A stretch of 64,000 bases of DNA, from the NCBI GenBank assembly GCA_040080215.1, contig JBEBIT010000012.1, forward strand, positions 3,560 through 67,559. The letters are read 5' to 3'. Every line of letters starts with the position of its first letter. Within the stretch, counting starts at the first letter, position 1. Of this stretch, positions 26,637-36,372 are shown in pieces. The notes beneath the pieces were generated by a model. It saw only the letters and a list, made by a program, of their open reading frames with translations, searched no databases and was not told where the DNA came from. Source of the DNA: CAIUGU01 sp040080215. Its GTDB lineage: Bacteria > Pseudomonadota > Gammaproteobacteria > Steroidobacterales > Steroidobacteraceae. A program made the position numbers and the translations under genes.

Positions 26637-26905
26637 ACTCACTCGCACGCATCGCGGTACCGATCCTGTGGGGCCTGGTCTTTGTCTCGTGCATCGGCGT
26701 CATCTGGTCGAAGCACCAGTCGCGCAGCCTGTTCGTCGAATTGCAGAATCTCGAGTCCAGCCGCGACCAGCTCGATATCGAGTGGGGGCAGCTCAAGCTC
26801 GAGCAGAGCGCATGGTCCACGCATGGCCGGGTAGAGCAGATGGCGCGCTCGGACCTGCAGATGGTGATTCCGCGTCCGACCGAAGTACGCCTCGTCCAAC
26901 CATGA
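26633..26905 (+). CDS. ftsL: Cell division protein FtsL
   Basis: Small bitopic divisome protein, 90 residues. One membrane helix (about 5-25, IAVPILWGLVFVSCIGVIW) is followed by a leucine-rich coiled coil (FVELQNLESSRDQLDIEWGQLKLEQSAW) and the conserved RVEQMARSDLQM segment. It would form a complex with FtsB and FtsQ that activates FtsW/FtsI. Starts by ATGA overlap with rsmH; its stop is overlapped by the mini-ORF at 26902. Confidence 0.93.
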   Translation: MNSLARIAVPILWGLVFVSCIGVIWSKHQSRSLFVELQNLESSRDQLDIEWGQLKLEQSAWSTHGRVEQMARSDLQMVIPRPTEVRLVQP

Positions 26906-26946
26906 AGATTGCCTTCGCCCCCGCAATCAGGATGCGCGCACCGTGA
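26902..26946 (+). CDS. 14-codon mini-ORF joining ftsL and ftsI
   Basis: ATG at 26902 overlaps the ftsL stop (ATGA) and the ORF, MKIAFAPAIRMRAP, ends in a TGA that overlaps the ftsI GTG (GTGA, 26943-26946). Nothing indicates a functional peptide. It could keep ribosomes on the message across the 37-base gap, coupling ftsI translation to ftsL. It may also be chance. Confidence 0.35.
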   Translation: MKIAFAPAIRMRAP

Positions 26947-28685
26947 TCGGCACGCCTGTCCGCCCAGGGGAAGCGCGGTCCTTCACGTTCGACCAGTTCC
27001 GGGTCCGCCTGCGGGTGGTACTCGGTCTCATCCTGGTCTGCGCTTGCGGCCTGCTCGTGCGCGCCGTTGATTTGCAGGTTCTCGATGATGGCTTTCTCGA
27101 GGGACAAGGTGAGGCGCGTTCGACACGCGTGGCGAAGCTGTCCGCCAATCGTGGCAGCTTGCTCGATCGCAACGGCGAGCCCCTCGCCGTCAGCACGCCC
27201 GTCGACACCGTCTGGGTCAATCCGAAGGAAGTGGCGAAGGCCCATGCCTCCGACCAGATTCCGCGTCTTGCCGAAGCGCTGAATCGGGATCCGCAGTGGG
27301 TGGCGCAGCGGATAACCGGCAACCTCGATCGGGAGTTCGTCTATCTCGTGCGGCACATGCGCCCGCAGGATGCGGCACAGGTGAAGGCCCTCGGCATTCC
27401 AGGCATCTATCTGCTGCGCGAATACCGTCGTTACTATCCGGCCGGCGAAGTGACCGGCCATGTGCTTGGCTTCACGAGCGTCGATGACGTCGGCCAGGAA
27501 GGCCTGGAGCTCGCATACGACCAGTGGCTGGGAGGGGAAGCGGGTGCGAAGCGCGTCATCCAGGACCGCTATGGCCGCACCGTCGAGGACATCGAGAGCA
27601 TTCGCTCGCCACGGCCGGGCCAGGATCTCGTCACCAGCATCGACCTGCGTATCCAGTACCTCGCGTATCGCGAGCTCAAGGCCGCGATCCAGCAGCACAA
27701 TGCCAAGGCTGGATCGGTGGTCGTGCTGGACGTGACGACGGGTGAAGTGCTGGCGATGGTGAACCAGCCCGCTTACAACCCGAACGATCGCGACCAGTAC
27801 ACGGCGCCTCGCTACCGCAACCGTGCCGCGACCGACATCTTCGAGCCCGGGTCAAGCATCAAGCCGTTCGTCATTGCTGCCGCCTTTGCTGCGGGCAAGT
27901 ATCGCGCCGACAGCATCATCGACACGACGCCGATTCGCGTCGGCATCAAGACCATCACCGATGAACATCCGCTCGGGATGGTGCCGCTCACGACCGTGGT
28001 CGCGAAGTCGAGCAACGTCGGCATGACGAAGATCGCGCTGTCGCTCAAGCCGGAGAACATGTGGGGCATGCTCGATGCCTTCGGCTTCGGCAAGGTCACG
28101 GGCAGCGGCTTTCCTGGCGAGTCGGCCGGCCTGCTCAATCACTTCTCCCACTGGCGGCCCATTGGCCAGGCGACGATGTCCTACGGCTACGGGCTGTCCG
28201 TAACGCCGCTGCAGCTCGCACACGCGTATGCCGTCCTCGGTGGCGAAGGCATCAGCCGTCCCGTCACGATGCGACGCGTTGAAGGTCCCGTTGCCGGACA
28301 GCGTGTCATCGAAGAGCACGTGGCCCGTGAACTTCTCAAGGTGATGGAGAGCGTGGTGTCGCTGGACGGCACGGGCAACCGTGCCTCGCTGATCGGCTAT
28401 CGCGTGGCGGGCAAGACCGGCACGGCCAAGAAAGCGACGCCCGGCGGCTATTCCGACGACGCCTACTTTGGTGTGTTCGGCGGGGTGGTTCCGGCGAGCA
28501 ATCCGCGCCTCGCGGCCATCGTCGTGATCGATGAGCCGCGGGGCAGGGAATACTACGGAGGCGAAGTTGCCGCCCCCGTGTTCTCGAACGTCATGGCCGG
28601 GGCACTTCGGCTGCTCGGCGTTCCTCCCGATGGGCTCGACACCGTGCCGGCGACGACGCTCGTGCGGGCGCTGCCTGCCGAATAA
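26943..28685 (+). CDS. ftsI: Peptidoglycan D,D-transpeptidase FtsI (PBP3)
   Basis: Septal class B penicillin-binding protein, 580 residues. N-terminal membrane anchor (about 20-42, LRVVLGLILVCACGLLVRAVDLQVL), PBP dimer/pedestal domain, then the transpeptidase domain. The SxxK motif is SSIK with catalytic Ser304, SxN is SSN in VVAKSSNVGMTK, and KTG is GKTGTAKK near residue 490. The GTG at 26943 gives a normal N-terminus. It is the likely target of PBP3-specific beta-lactams. Confidence 0.97.
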   Translation: MIGTPVRPGEARSFTFDQFRVRLRVVLGLILVCACGLLVRAVDLQVLDDGFLEGQGEARSTRVAKLSANRGSLLDRNGEPLAVSTPVDTVWVNPKEVAKAHASDQIPRLAEALNRDPQWVAQRITGNLDREFVYLVRHMRPQDAAQVKALGIPGIYLLREYRRYYPAGEVTGHVLGFTSVDDVGQEGLELAYDQWLGGEAGAKRVIQDRYGRTVEDIESIRSPRPGQDLVTSIDLRIQYLAYRELKAAIQQHNAKAGSVVVLDVTTGEVLAMVNQPAYNPNDRDQYTAPRYRNRAATDIFEPGSSIKPFVIAAAFAAGKYRADSIIDTTPIRVGIKTITDEHPLGMVPLTTVVAKSSNVGMTKIALSLKPENMWGMLDAFGFGKVTGSGFPGESAGLLNHFSHWRPIGQATMSYGYGLSVTPLQLAHAYAVLGGEGISRPVTMRRVEGPVAGQRVIEEHVARELLKVMESVVSLDGTGNRASLIGYRVAGKTGTAKKATPGGYSDDAYFGVFGGVVPASNPRLAAIVVIDEPRGREYYGGEVAAPVFSNVMAGALRLLGVPPDGLDTVPATTLVRALPAE

Positions 28686-28700
28686 CCCCGCGCCGATCCG

Positions 28701-30263
28701 ATGCCACAACACGCCATGACAAGCACCCACGAAACGCAAGCCGGCGCACCCTGCGCGGCCTCGAGTCGTGTTGCGAATCTGAGGCAGCTGCTGGCCGGTC
28801 TGGCAGGAGTCGCGGTGCCGGACATCGGCATCACGGATCTCTGCATGGATAGCCGCGACGCTACGCCCGGCTGCTTGTTTCTGGCTGTTGCCGGCACGCA
28901 GCAACATGGCCTCATGTACCTGGACAAGGTGACCGCTGCGGGCGCACGGGTAGTCCTGTGGGAGCCGGCGGAGGGCATTGCGGCGCCAGCGGCGCGCGAC
29001 GGCTTGCTTGCGATTGCGGTGCCCGGACTCAAGGCATGCATCGGGCGAATTGCGGATCGCTATTTCGACCAGCCCTCTGCGCGGGTCCAGGTTGCAGGCA
29101 TCACCGGCACGAACGGCAAGACGACGACCGCCCACTTGATTGCCGCGGCGATGGGCGCGACGGGCCAGCCCACTACCTATGCAGGCACGTTGGGCTATGG
29201 ACGAATTGGTGCGCTCAACCCCTCTGCCCATACCACGCCCGACTGCATCACGGTGCATCGCCGGCTGGCTGAGCGCTGCGAAGCGGGTGATCGCCATGTC
29301 AGCATGGAAGTGTCCTCACATGCGCTCGACCAGGGCCGTGTGGATGCGGTGCGCTTCCATACGGCCGTGTTCACCAACCTCACGCGCGACCACCTCGACT
29401 ACCACAAGACGCTGTCGGCCTATGCGGCGGCCAAGGCCCGGCTGTTCCAGACTGTGGGCCTTGATCACGCGGTCATCAACGTAGGCGACGAATTCGGCAA
29501 CGAACTCGTGCGCAGGCTGGCTGGAAGAATGGCGGTTACGGCGTATCACGCAACGCCTCCAGGCACGAACGTGCCCGCCGGGCACCAGCTGTTTGCGCGC
29601 AGCCTCGAACGCGGAAGCGGCGGGCTGTCCATCGCGTTCGATGGCAGCTGGGGCCCAGGTATCCTGCGGTCGCGGCTGCTCGGCGATTTCAACGCGGAGA
29701 ACCTGCTCGCGGCGTTGGCCGTGCTGCTCGGCTGGGAAGTGCCGCTCGACCGTGCCGTCAAGGGACTCGAGACGAGTTCACCGCCGCCCGGGCGCATGGA
29801 AGTGTTGCCCTCCAGTGGACCACTCGTGGTGATCGACTACGCGCACACGCCCGATGCGCTCGCCAAGGTGATCAAGGCGACCCGGCAACACACTGCCGGG
29901 CGCGTGATCTGCGTATTCGGCTGTGGCGGCAATCGCGATGCGGGCAAGCGGCCGCTGATGGGCGCCATTGCCGAGGAACTTGCCGACGTCGTGGTCCTGA
30001 CGGACGACAATCCGCGGCGCGAAGATCCCGCGCAGATCATCGCTTCGATCCAATCCGGAATGCAGCGTGCGGACCAGGTGCGCGTCGAGCGCCAACGTGC
30101 CGAGGCGATTGCAGCCGCGCTCGATCTTGCGGGTCCCGACGATGCGGTCTTGATTGCCGGCAAAGGCCATGAGACGGGCCAGGTCATCGGCGACGAGACC
30201 TTGCCGTTCAACGACCGCGAGGTTGCGTTGCATGCGATGCGGCTCAAGGGGCTCTGCCCATGA
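28701..30263 (+). CDS. murE: UDP-MurNAc-L-Ala-D-Glu:meso-DAP ligase
   Basis: Adds the third stem-peptide residue. 520 residues; a second ATG at 28716 may be the true start. Mur-ligase P-loop GITGTNGKTTTAHLI, carbamoylated-Lys region and ATP motif HTPDALAKVIKA are present. The DDNPRREDP motif (DNPR) marks specificity for meso-diaminopimelate, so the cell wall is of the DAP type. Overlaps murF by four bases. Confidence 0.97.
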   Translation: MPQHAMTSTHETQAGAPCAASSRVANLRQLLAGLAGVAVPDIGITDLCMDSRDATPGCLFLAVAGTQQHGLMYLDKVTAAGARVVLWEPAEGIAAPAARDGLLAIAVPGLKACIGRIADRYFDQPSARVQVAGITGTNGKTTTAHLIAAAMGATGQPTTYAGTLGYGRIGALNPSAHTTPDCITVHRRLAERCEAGDRHVSMEVSSHALDQGRVDAVRFHTAVFTNLTRDHLDYHKTLSAYAAAKARLFQTVGLDHAVINVGDEFGNELVRRLAGRMAVTAYHATPPGTNVPAGHQLFARSLERGSGGLSIAFDGSWGPGILRSRLLGDFNAENLLAALAVLLGWEVPLDRAVKGLETSSPPPGRMEVLPSSGPLVVIDYAHTPDALAKVIKATRQHTAGRVICVFGCGGNRDAGKRPLMGAIAEELADVVVLTDDNPRREDPAQIIASIQSGMQRADQVRVERQRAEAIAAALDLAGPDDAVLIAGKGHETGQVIGDETLPFNDREVALHAMRLKGLCP

Positions 30264-31639
30264 CGCGCACGCTGGCCTATCTCGCGCAGGTCACTGGCGG
30301 ACAGCTCAACGGGCAGGACGCCCAGTTTGATGGCGTCTCCATCGACAGCCGGACGGTGCCTGCCGGTGCGCTGTTCGTCGCACTTCGCGGTCCCAACTTC
30401 GACGGGCATGCCTTTGCAGTCGATGCGCAGAAGCGCGGTGCGGCGGCACTGCTCGTCGAGCATGCCTTGGCCGTCGACCTGCCGCAGGTCGTCGTTCCAG
30501 ACACCGCCGCTGCCTTGACGCGCTTCGCCAGCGAGTGGCGTCGTCGCTTCAGCTTGCCCCTGGTCGGCGTGACGGGCAGCAACGGCAAGACCACCACCAA
30601 GGAGATCCTCGGCACCATCCTGGCAAGGGAGGGTTCGTGCCTCGTCACGCGCGGCAACCTCAACAACCATCTTGGCGTGCCGTTGATGCTGCTTGAGCTC
30701 GAGTCTTCGCATCGCAGTGCCGTCATTGAAATGGGTGCCAATCACGGCGGCGAGATCGCGCACCTCGCGACAATCGCCCAGCCCACGGTCGGACTCGTGA
30801 CGAATGCGGGTGCGGCCCACCTCGAAGGCTTCGGCAGCCTGGATGGCGTTGCCCACGGCAAGGGCGAAATGTTCTCCGCCCTTGCAGGTCGCGGTACGGC
30901 AGTCATCAATGCCGATGACACCTATGCGTCGTTCTGGAGGGACCTTGCCGGATCGTCGCGCATTCTCACGTTCGGAATCGATGCCGTTGCGGATGTCGTG
31001 GCTCGTGATGTGCGCCTGGAAGCGGGGCCGTCCGGCTTTCGTTCCATCTTCGACCTCGTGATGCCTGCAGGTGTCCGCGCGGTGACCCTGCAGCTTGGTG
31101 GGGTCCACAACGTCCGCAACGCGCTCGGTGCAGCTGCCGCGGCTTCCGCCGCCGGAGCGAGCTTCGACAACATCGTCGCCGGCCTCGCGCAGGTGCGGCC
31201 CGTAGCCGGTCGGCTGGACTTGCGCCCTGCACGGCACGGCGCCTTCCTGGTCGACGACTCCTACAACGCGAATCCGACGTCTTTGCGTGCCGGGCTCGAT
31301 ACGTTCCGCGGCCTGCCCGGACGCCGCTGGCTGGTTCTGGGGGAAATGCGTGAGGTCGGCGCCAGCGCGGACGAGCAGCATGCAGAGATCGGCCGATTTG
31401 CCCGCGACAGCGGCATCGACCGGCTGTTCGCCATCGGCGACCGCGCCCGGATTGCCGCAGAGGCGTTCGGCAGCGGAGCAGAGTGGTTCGCGGACATCGA
31501 CGCGCTGATCGCGTCCGTCGAAGCAGGACTCGAGCCCGGCGTGACGCTGCTGATCAAGGGTTCGCGCAGCAACCGGCTCGAGCGGGTGAGCGCCGCGCTC
31601 GGCACCGAATCCGCAACGGCGGCAGGCAGAGGACACTAG
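30260..31639 (+). CDS. murF: UDP-MurNAc-tripeptide D-alanyl-D-alanine ligase
   Basis: 459 residues. Adds D-Ala-D-Ala to complete the pentapeptide. P-loop GVTGSNGKTTTKEIL near residue 108, VIEMGANHGGEIAHLATIAQP and the substrate motif DDSYNANPTSLRAGLD are intact. Starts by ATGA overlap with murE; six bases before mraY. Confidence 0.97.
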   Translation: MTRTLAYLAQVTGGQLNGQDAQFDGVSIDSRTVPAGALFVALRGPNFDGHAFAVDAQKRGAAALLVEHALAVDLPQVVVPDTAAALTRFASEWRRRFSLPLVGVTGSNGKTTTKEILGTILAREGSCLVTRGNLNNHLGVPLMLLELESSHRSAVIEMGANHGGEIAHLATIAQPTVGLVTNAGAAHLEGFGSLDGVAHGKGEMFSALAGRGTAVINADDTYASFWRDLAGSSRILTFGIDAVADVVARDVRLEAGPSGFRSIFDLVMPAGVRAVTLQLGGVHNVRNALGAAAAASAAGASFDNIVAGLAQVRPVAGRLDLRPARHGAFLVDDSYNANPTSLRAGLDTFRGLPGRRWLVLGEMREVGASADEQHAEIGRFARDSGIDRLFAIGDRARIAAEAFGSGAEWFADIDALIASVEAGLEPGVTLLIKGSRSNRLERVSAALGTESATAAGRGH

Positions 31640-31645
31640 AAGAAC

Positions 31646-32728
31646 ATGCTGCTTTACCTTGCGCAATCACTGGCACAGGTCTACACGGGCTTCAATGTCT
31701 TCAGCTATCTTACGCTGCGGGCGATCCTTGCCTCCCTGACGGCACTCATGATCTCGCTCATGGTCGGGCCGTGGATGATCCGCACGCTTGCAGACAGGCA
31801 GGTCGGCCAGCGCGTGCGCGATGACGGGCCGAAGTCGCACTTGCCCAAGGCCGGGACGCCCACGATGGGCGGTGCGCTCATCCTGGTTGCGATCGGGGTC
31901 GCTACCTTGCTGTGGTCGGATCTCGCGAATCGCTTCGTGTGGATCACGCTCGGCGTCACGCTGGCCTTCGGTCTCATCGGCTTCTGGGACGACTACCTGA
32001 AGCTGGTGGTCGGGAATTCCCGCGGCCTGATCGCGCGGTACAAGTACTTCTGGCAGACAGTGGCGGGGCTCGGTTGCGCCATCACGCTCTACGTCACTGC
32101 CAGGAGTCCAGCTGAAACGACGCTGCTCGTGCCGTTCTTCAAGAACATCATGCTGCCGCTCGGCGCCGGCTACGTCGTGCTTGCGTACTTCGTGATCGTC
32201 GGCGCGAGCAACGCAGTGAACCTGACGGATGGCCTGGACGGTCTCGCCATCATGCCGTCCGTGATGGTGGGTGGCGCGCTCGGCGTGTTTGCCTATGTGA
32301 CCGGCAACGTGGTGTTCTCCGGCTACCTCGGCATTCCCTACGTCGCCGGTGCCGGTGAGTTGCTGGTCTTCTGCGCTTCGCTGGTGGGAGCAGGGCTCGG
32401 CTTCCTGTGGTTCAACACCTATCCCGCGCAGGTCTTCATGGGCGACATCGGCGCGCTGGCGCTGGGCGCGGCGCTCGGCGTCGTTGCGGTCATCGTGAAG
32501 CAGGAAATCGTGCTCTTCATCATGGGCGGCGTCTTCGTCATGGAGACCGTCTCGGTGATGTTGCAGGTGGCCTCCTTCAAGCTCACGGGCAAGCGCATCT
32601 TCCGCATGGCCCCCATCCATCACCACTTCGAATTGAAGGGTTGGGCTGAACCCAAGGTCATCGTGCGCTTTTGGATCATCACGGTGGTGCTCGTGCTCGT
32701 CGGCCTTGCAACCCTGAAGGTGCGTTGA
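31646..32728 (+). CDS. mraY: Phospho-MurNAc-pentapeptide transferase
   Basis: Polytopic membrane enzyme that makes lipid I, 360 residues, with about ten hydrophobic helices. Family motifs: DDGPKSHLPKAGTPTMGGALIL, GFWDDYLKLVVGNSRGL, NAVNLTDGLDGLAI (catalytic aspartates) and the PIHHHFELKGWAEPKVIVRFW end with the HHH cluster. Start MLLYLAQSL follows a GAGGA-type site. Confidence 0.97.
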   Translation: MLLYLAQSLAQVYTGFNVFSYLTLRAILASLTALMISLMVGPWMIRTLADRQVGQRVRDDGPKSHLPKAGTPTMGGALILVAIGVATLLWSDLANRFVWITLGVTLAFGLIGFWDDYLKLVVGNSRGLIARYKYFWQTVAGLGCAITLYVTARSPAETTLLVPFFKNIMLPLGAGYVVLAYFVIVGASNAVNLTDGLDGLAIMPSVMVGGALGVFAYVTGNVVFSGYLGIPYVAGAGELLVFCASLVGAGLGFLWFNTYPAQVFMGDIGALALGAALGVVAVIVKQEIVLFIMGGVFVMETVSVMLQVASFKLTGKRIFRMAPIHHHFELKGWAEPKVIVRFWIITVVLVLVGLATLKVR

Positions 32729-32732
32729 CGGA

Positions 32733-34103
32733 ATGACCATGGTTGCCCGCAAGACGCATCACGCCGAACACGTTGCCCCGGCATTGACGGGGAAGACGGT
32801 GATTGCCGGTCTCGGCCGGACCGGTCTGTCGTGCGTCCGATTCCTCAAGACCAGCGGTGTCGACTTCACCGTGACCGACAGCCGCGTGTCTCCGCCCGGC
32901 CTCGAGGTCGTGCAGTCGCTTCTTCCCGAACAGGCGATCCGGGTTGGGCAATTTGATCTGGCGCTCCTCGACGGAGCCGTGGAGATCATCGCCTCTCCCG
33001 GCATCTCGTTGCGCGAGCCCCTTTTCGTGGAAGCCGTGCGGCGCGGCATTCCCGTGGTCGGCGACATTGAACTATTTGCGCGAGCGGCCAAAGCACCGAT
33101 CGTTGCGGTCACCGGCACCAACGGCAAGAGCACCGTGACAACGCTTGTGGCGTTGATGACGCAGGCGACCGGACGGACTGCGCTGGCCGGTGGCAATCTC
33201 GGTCCGCCTGCACTCGAGCTGCTGGATCAGCCTGTCCCCGACTGCTACGTCCTCGAACTGTCGAGCTATCAGCTCGAAACCACGATGAGCCTCGTGACGA
33301 CGGCGGCGGCCGTGCTGAACGTCACGCCGGATCATATGGATCGCTATGACTCGCTCGCGGACTACGCTGCGGCGAAGGCCCGCGTGCTCGCGGGTGCAGG
33401 AGCGGCAGTGATCAATCAGGATGATCCGATCGTGCGCGCCATGCCGAAGGCGGGCCAGCGAATCCTCGGTTTCAGCCTCGAGGCGCCAGCTGACTTCTCG
33501 CTGGGTGACAAGGCTCGGGATCCCGTGCTGTTGCGCTTCGGCAAGCCCTTGGTCGCGATGTCCGAGCTCAAGATCGCGGGTCTACACAACGCGGCCAATG
33601 CACTCGCCGCATTCGCGATGCTTGAGGCGATGAATCTGCCGTTTGAGCCGGCTATCGAAGCGCTCATGCAGTTCAGGGGCTTGCCGCATCGGTCGCAGTG
33701 GGTCGCGGACGTCGCGGGTGTCCGCTATGTAGATGACTCGAAGGGCACCAACGTCGGCGCAACGCTGGCGGCTGTGGCCGGCATGCCGGGTTCCCTCGTC
33801 GTGATCGCAGGTGGCCAGGGCAAAGGACAGGATTTTTCGCCTCTGCAGCGGGCATTCCACAACAAGGTCCGGCACGCCGTGTTGATGGGGCAGGACGCAG
33901 CACAGCTAGCCGCCGCTCTGGACGGCATCTGCACGATCGAGTTCGCCAGGGACATGGACGAGGCTGTAGTGAAGTCCGCGAACGCCGCGCGCAGTGGCGA
34001 GTCCGTGTTGCTGTCGCCGGCTTGTGCCAGCCTCGACATGTTCCGTGACTATGGACATCGCGGCGATGCGTTTGCGGCTGCCGTCAGGAGACTTGCACCA
34101 TGA
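32733..34103 (+). CDS. murD: UDP-MurNAc-L-alanine:D-glutamate ligase
   Basis: Adds the second stem residue, 456 residues. N-terminal Rossmann domain (TVIAGLGRTGLSCVRFL), P-loop AVTGTNGKSTVTTL and ELSSYQLETT with NVTPDHMDRYD. It also has HRSQWVADVAGVRYVDDSKGTNVGATLAAV and a C-terminal SPACASLDMFRDYGHRGDAF. The first 20 residues (MTMVARKTHHAEHV) are longer than usual, but no better start was seen. ATGA overlap with ftsW. Confidence 0.97.
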   Translation: MTMVARKTHHAEHVAPALTGKTVIAGLGRTGLSCVRFLKTSGVDFTVTDSRVSPPGLEVVQSLLPEQAIRVGQFDLALLDGAVEIIASPGISLREPLFVEAVRRGIPVVGDIELFARAAKAPIVAVTGTNGKSTVTTLVALMTQATGRTALAGGNLGPPALELLDQPVPDCYVLELSSYQLETTMSLVTTAAAVLNVTPDHMDRYDSLADYAAAKARVLAGAGAAVINQDDPIVRAMPKAGQRILGFSLEAPADFSLGDKARDPVLLRFGKPLVAMSELKIAGLHNAANALAAFAMLEAMNLPFEPAIEALMQFRGLPHRSQWVADVAGVRYVDDSKGTNVGATLAAVAGMPGSLVVIAGGQGKGQDFSPLQRAFHNKVRHAVLMGQDAAQLAAALDGICTIEFARDMDEAVVKSANAARSGESVLLSPACASLDMFRDYGHRGDAFAAAVRRLAP

Positions 34104-35284
34104 CCGCAGCAACACTGGCGTACGCACGGTCGACAGGACGCCCGCGCCGTTTCATGTTCGATCCGGTGCTGGTGCTCGTCGTCGCTGCGTTGCTCCTGGT
34201 CGGCCTCGTCATGGTCGCGTCGGCATCCATCGCGACGGCCGAACGCGAGTTCCACAATCCCTTCTACTATCTCGAGCGCCAGCTGTTTGCGGTCTGCCTC
34301 GGTCTCGTCGCTGCCGGCATCGCGATGCTGATCCCGTCATCGGTGTGGGAGCGGTTGGCCTTCCCGCTGCTGCTGCTGGCCTTCCTGCTGCTCGTGGCCG
34401 TGTTGATTCCGGGTGTCGGCTCAGAGATCAACGGCAGCCGTCGCTGGATTCCGCTCGGGGTCCTGAACCTGCAGATTTCGGAAGTCGCTCGCGTGTTGCT
34501 GCTGACCTATCTCGCAAGCTACATCGTGCGTTACCAGTCGGACCTGAAGGATAGCCTCCAGGCTTTCCTGCGGCCGCTGGGTGTCCTGATGGCCGCAGCC
34601 TTGTTCCTGCTGCTGGAGCCCGATTTCGGCGCGACGACCGTATTGATGGCCACGGGGCTCGGCATGCTGTTCCTCGCGGGCGTCAAGTTGCGTCACTTCT
34701 TTGCGCTCGTGGCCATCGCAGTGTGCGGCATGGGTGTCCTTGCGGTGACGTCCGCGTATCGACTGAAGCGGCTCACGTCGTTCCTCGATCCGTGGGCAGA
34801 CCCGTTCAATTCCGGCTTCCAGCTTACCCAGTCGCTCATCGCAATTGGTCGTGGCGAGTACTTCGGTGTCGGGCTGGGTGGCAGCATCCAGAAGCTCTTC
34901 TATCTGCCTGAGGCGCACAACGACTTCGTCTTCGCCGTACTCGCGGAAGAGTTCGGCCTGGTCGGCGTGGTCATCACGCTCTCGCTGTTTCTCGTGCTGG
35001 TGGCTCGCACGTTCCACATCTCGAGGCTGGCGGCGCAGGCGGGCCTCACGTTCCAGGCCTATTGCGCGGCTTCCTTCGGCATCTGGGCCGGTGTCCAGGC
35101 CTTCATCAACATCGGCGTGAACATGGGCCTGCTGCCGACCAAGGGACTGACGTTGCCGCTGCTGTCATACGGTGGCTCCAGCCTGATGGTGACGCTCGGT
35201 TGGCTCGGGATGATCATGCGCATCGCCCATGAGGCCAGTCTTGCCGGCCGCTCTGCGGTATCGCGCAAGGAGCGGGCACCATGA
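34100..35284 (+). CDS. ftsW: Peptidoglycan glycosyltransferase FtsW
   Basis: SEDS-family septal peptidoglycan polymerase, 394 residues, with about ten membrane helices. Signatures: EFHNPFYYLERQ, NGSRRWIPLGVLNLQISEVARV, LEPDFGATTVLMATGLGML, the catalytic-loop region SLIAIGRGEYFGVGLGGSIQKLFYLPEAHNDFVFAVLAEEFGLVG-type (described in parts) and GLLPTKGLTLPLLSYGGSS. Works with FtsI encoded upstream. Confidence 0.96.
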   Translation: MTAATLAYARSTGRPRRFMFDPVLVLVVAALLLVGLVMVASASIATAEREFHNPFYYLERQLFAVCLGLVAAGIAMLIPSSVWERLAFPLLLLAFLLLVAVLIPGVGSEINGSRRWIPLGVLNLQISEVARVLLLTYLASYIVRYQSDLKDSLQAFLRPLGVLMAAALFLLLEPDFGATTVLMATGLGMLFLAGVKLRHFFALVAIAVCGMGVLAVTSAYRLKRLTSFLDPWADPFNSGFQLTQSLIAIGRGEYFGVGLGGSIQKLFYLPEAHNDFVFAVLAEEFGLVGVVITLSLFLVLVARTFHISRLAAQAGLTFQAYCAASFGIWAGVQAFINIGVNMGLLPTKGLTLPLLSYGGSSLMVTLGWLGMIMRIAHEASLAGRSAVSRKERAP

Positions 35285-36372
35285 CGGCCCACACTGTGTT
35301 GATCATGGCTGGTGGCACCGGGGGACATGTCTTCCCGGCCCTGGCGGCTGCGCGCGTGTTGCGCGAGCGAGGCTTTGATGCGGTCTGGCTCGGCACTCAT
35401 CGTGGGCTCGAAGCCAAGTTGGTGCCACCGCACCAGATTCCCATGGAGTGGATCTCGATCAGCGGGCTGCGGGGCAAGGGCCTGATGGCGCTGTTTGCCG
35501 CTCCGGTCAAGTTGCTGGTCGCCGTCAGGCAGAGCATCGCGGTGATTCGTCGTCGCCAGCCCGCGGTCGTATTGGGTGCCGGCGGCTTTGTTTCGGGCCC
35601 GGGTGGCATTGCCGCCTGGCTGACCGGGCGGCCGCTTGTCATCCATGAGCAGAATGCCGTGGCCGGAATGACCAACCGGATTCTTGCGCGCTTTGCCAGT
35701 CGCGTGCTCGAAGGCTTCCCGAACAGCTTTCCCGGCAAGATCCGAGCGGAGCATGTTGGCAACCCGGTGCGCCGCGAGATTACCGCGCTGCCAGCACCGG
35801 CGGAACGTTTCAACGGACGCACCGGAAAGCTGCGGCTCTTTGTATTCGGGGGCAGCCAGGGTGCTGCGAAGTTGAACGCGGCGTTGCCCGCGGCGTTGGC
35901 GCTGCTTGCCGAAGCCGAGCGGCCTGAGGTGCTGCATCAGGCAGGCGAACGCAATTTCGAACAGACCGTCGCGGCCTACGCTGAGCACGATGTGAAGGCC
36001 GACGTGCGGGCCTTCATTGACGACATGGCGGCCGCCTATGCCTGGGCGGATCTCGTCGTATGTCGGTCCGGCGCACTGACCGTGGCGGAAGTGGCTGCAG
36101 CAGGGATCGCGGCGCTTTTCATTCCGTTTGCGGCGGCTGTGGACGACCACCAGACACGCAATGCTGAGTTCCTCGTGAGCGCAGATGCAGGCAGGATCCT
36201 GCCCGAGCGTGAACTGATACCGGCGCGTCTGGCTGCGGAGCTTGGAGAACTGCTGGCTGGCGGCCGGCCGCGTCTTGCGGCGATGGCGGGGAACGCACGC
36301 CGTGTTGCCATCACGGATGCCGACGTGCGCCTCGCCGATGCGTGCATCGCGGCTGCCGGAGGTACGCGATGA
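35281..36372 (+). CDS. murG: UDP-GlcNAc:undecaprenyl-PP-MurNAc-pentapeptide GlcNAc transferase
   Basis: GT-B glycosyltransferase converting lipid I to lipid II at the inner face of the membrane, 363 residues. Gly loops MAGGTGGHVFPALAAA and LGAGGFVSGPGGIAA, HEQNAVAGMTNRIL, FVFGGSQGAAKLN and the donor-site VCRSGALTVAEVAAAG are present. Four-base overlaps on both sides. Confidence 0.97.
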   Translation: MTAHTVLIMAGGTGGHVFPALAAARVLRERGFDAVWLGTHRGLEAKLVPPHQIPMEWISISGLRGKGLMALFAAPVKLLVAVRQSIAVIRRRQPAVVLGAGGFVSGPGGIAAWLTGRPLVIHEQNAVAGMTNRILARFASRVLEGFPNSFPGKIRAEHVGNPVRREITALPAPAERFNGRTGKLRLFVFGGSQGAAKLNAALPAALALLAEAERPEVLHQAGERNFEQTVAAYAEHDVKADVRAFIDDMAAAYAWADLVVCRSGALTVAEVAAAGIAALFIPFAAAVDDHQTRNAEFLVSADAGRILPERELIPARLAAELGELLAGGRPRLAAMAGNARRVAITDADVRLADACIAAAGGTR

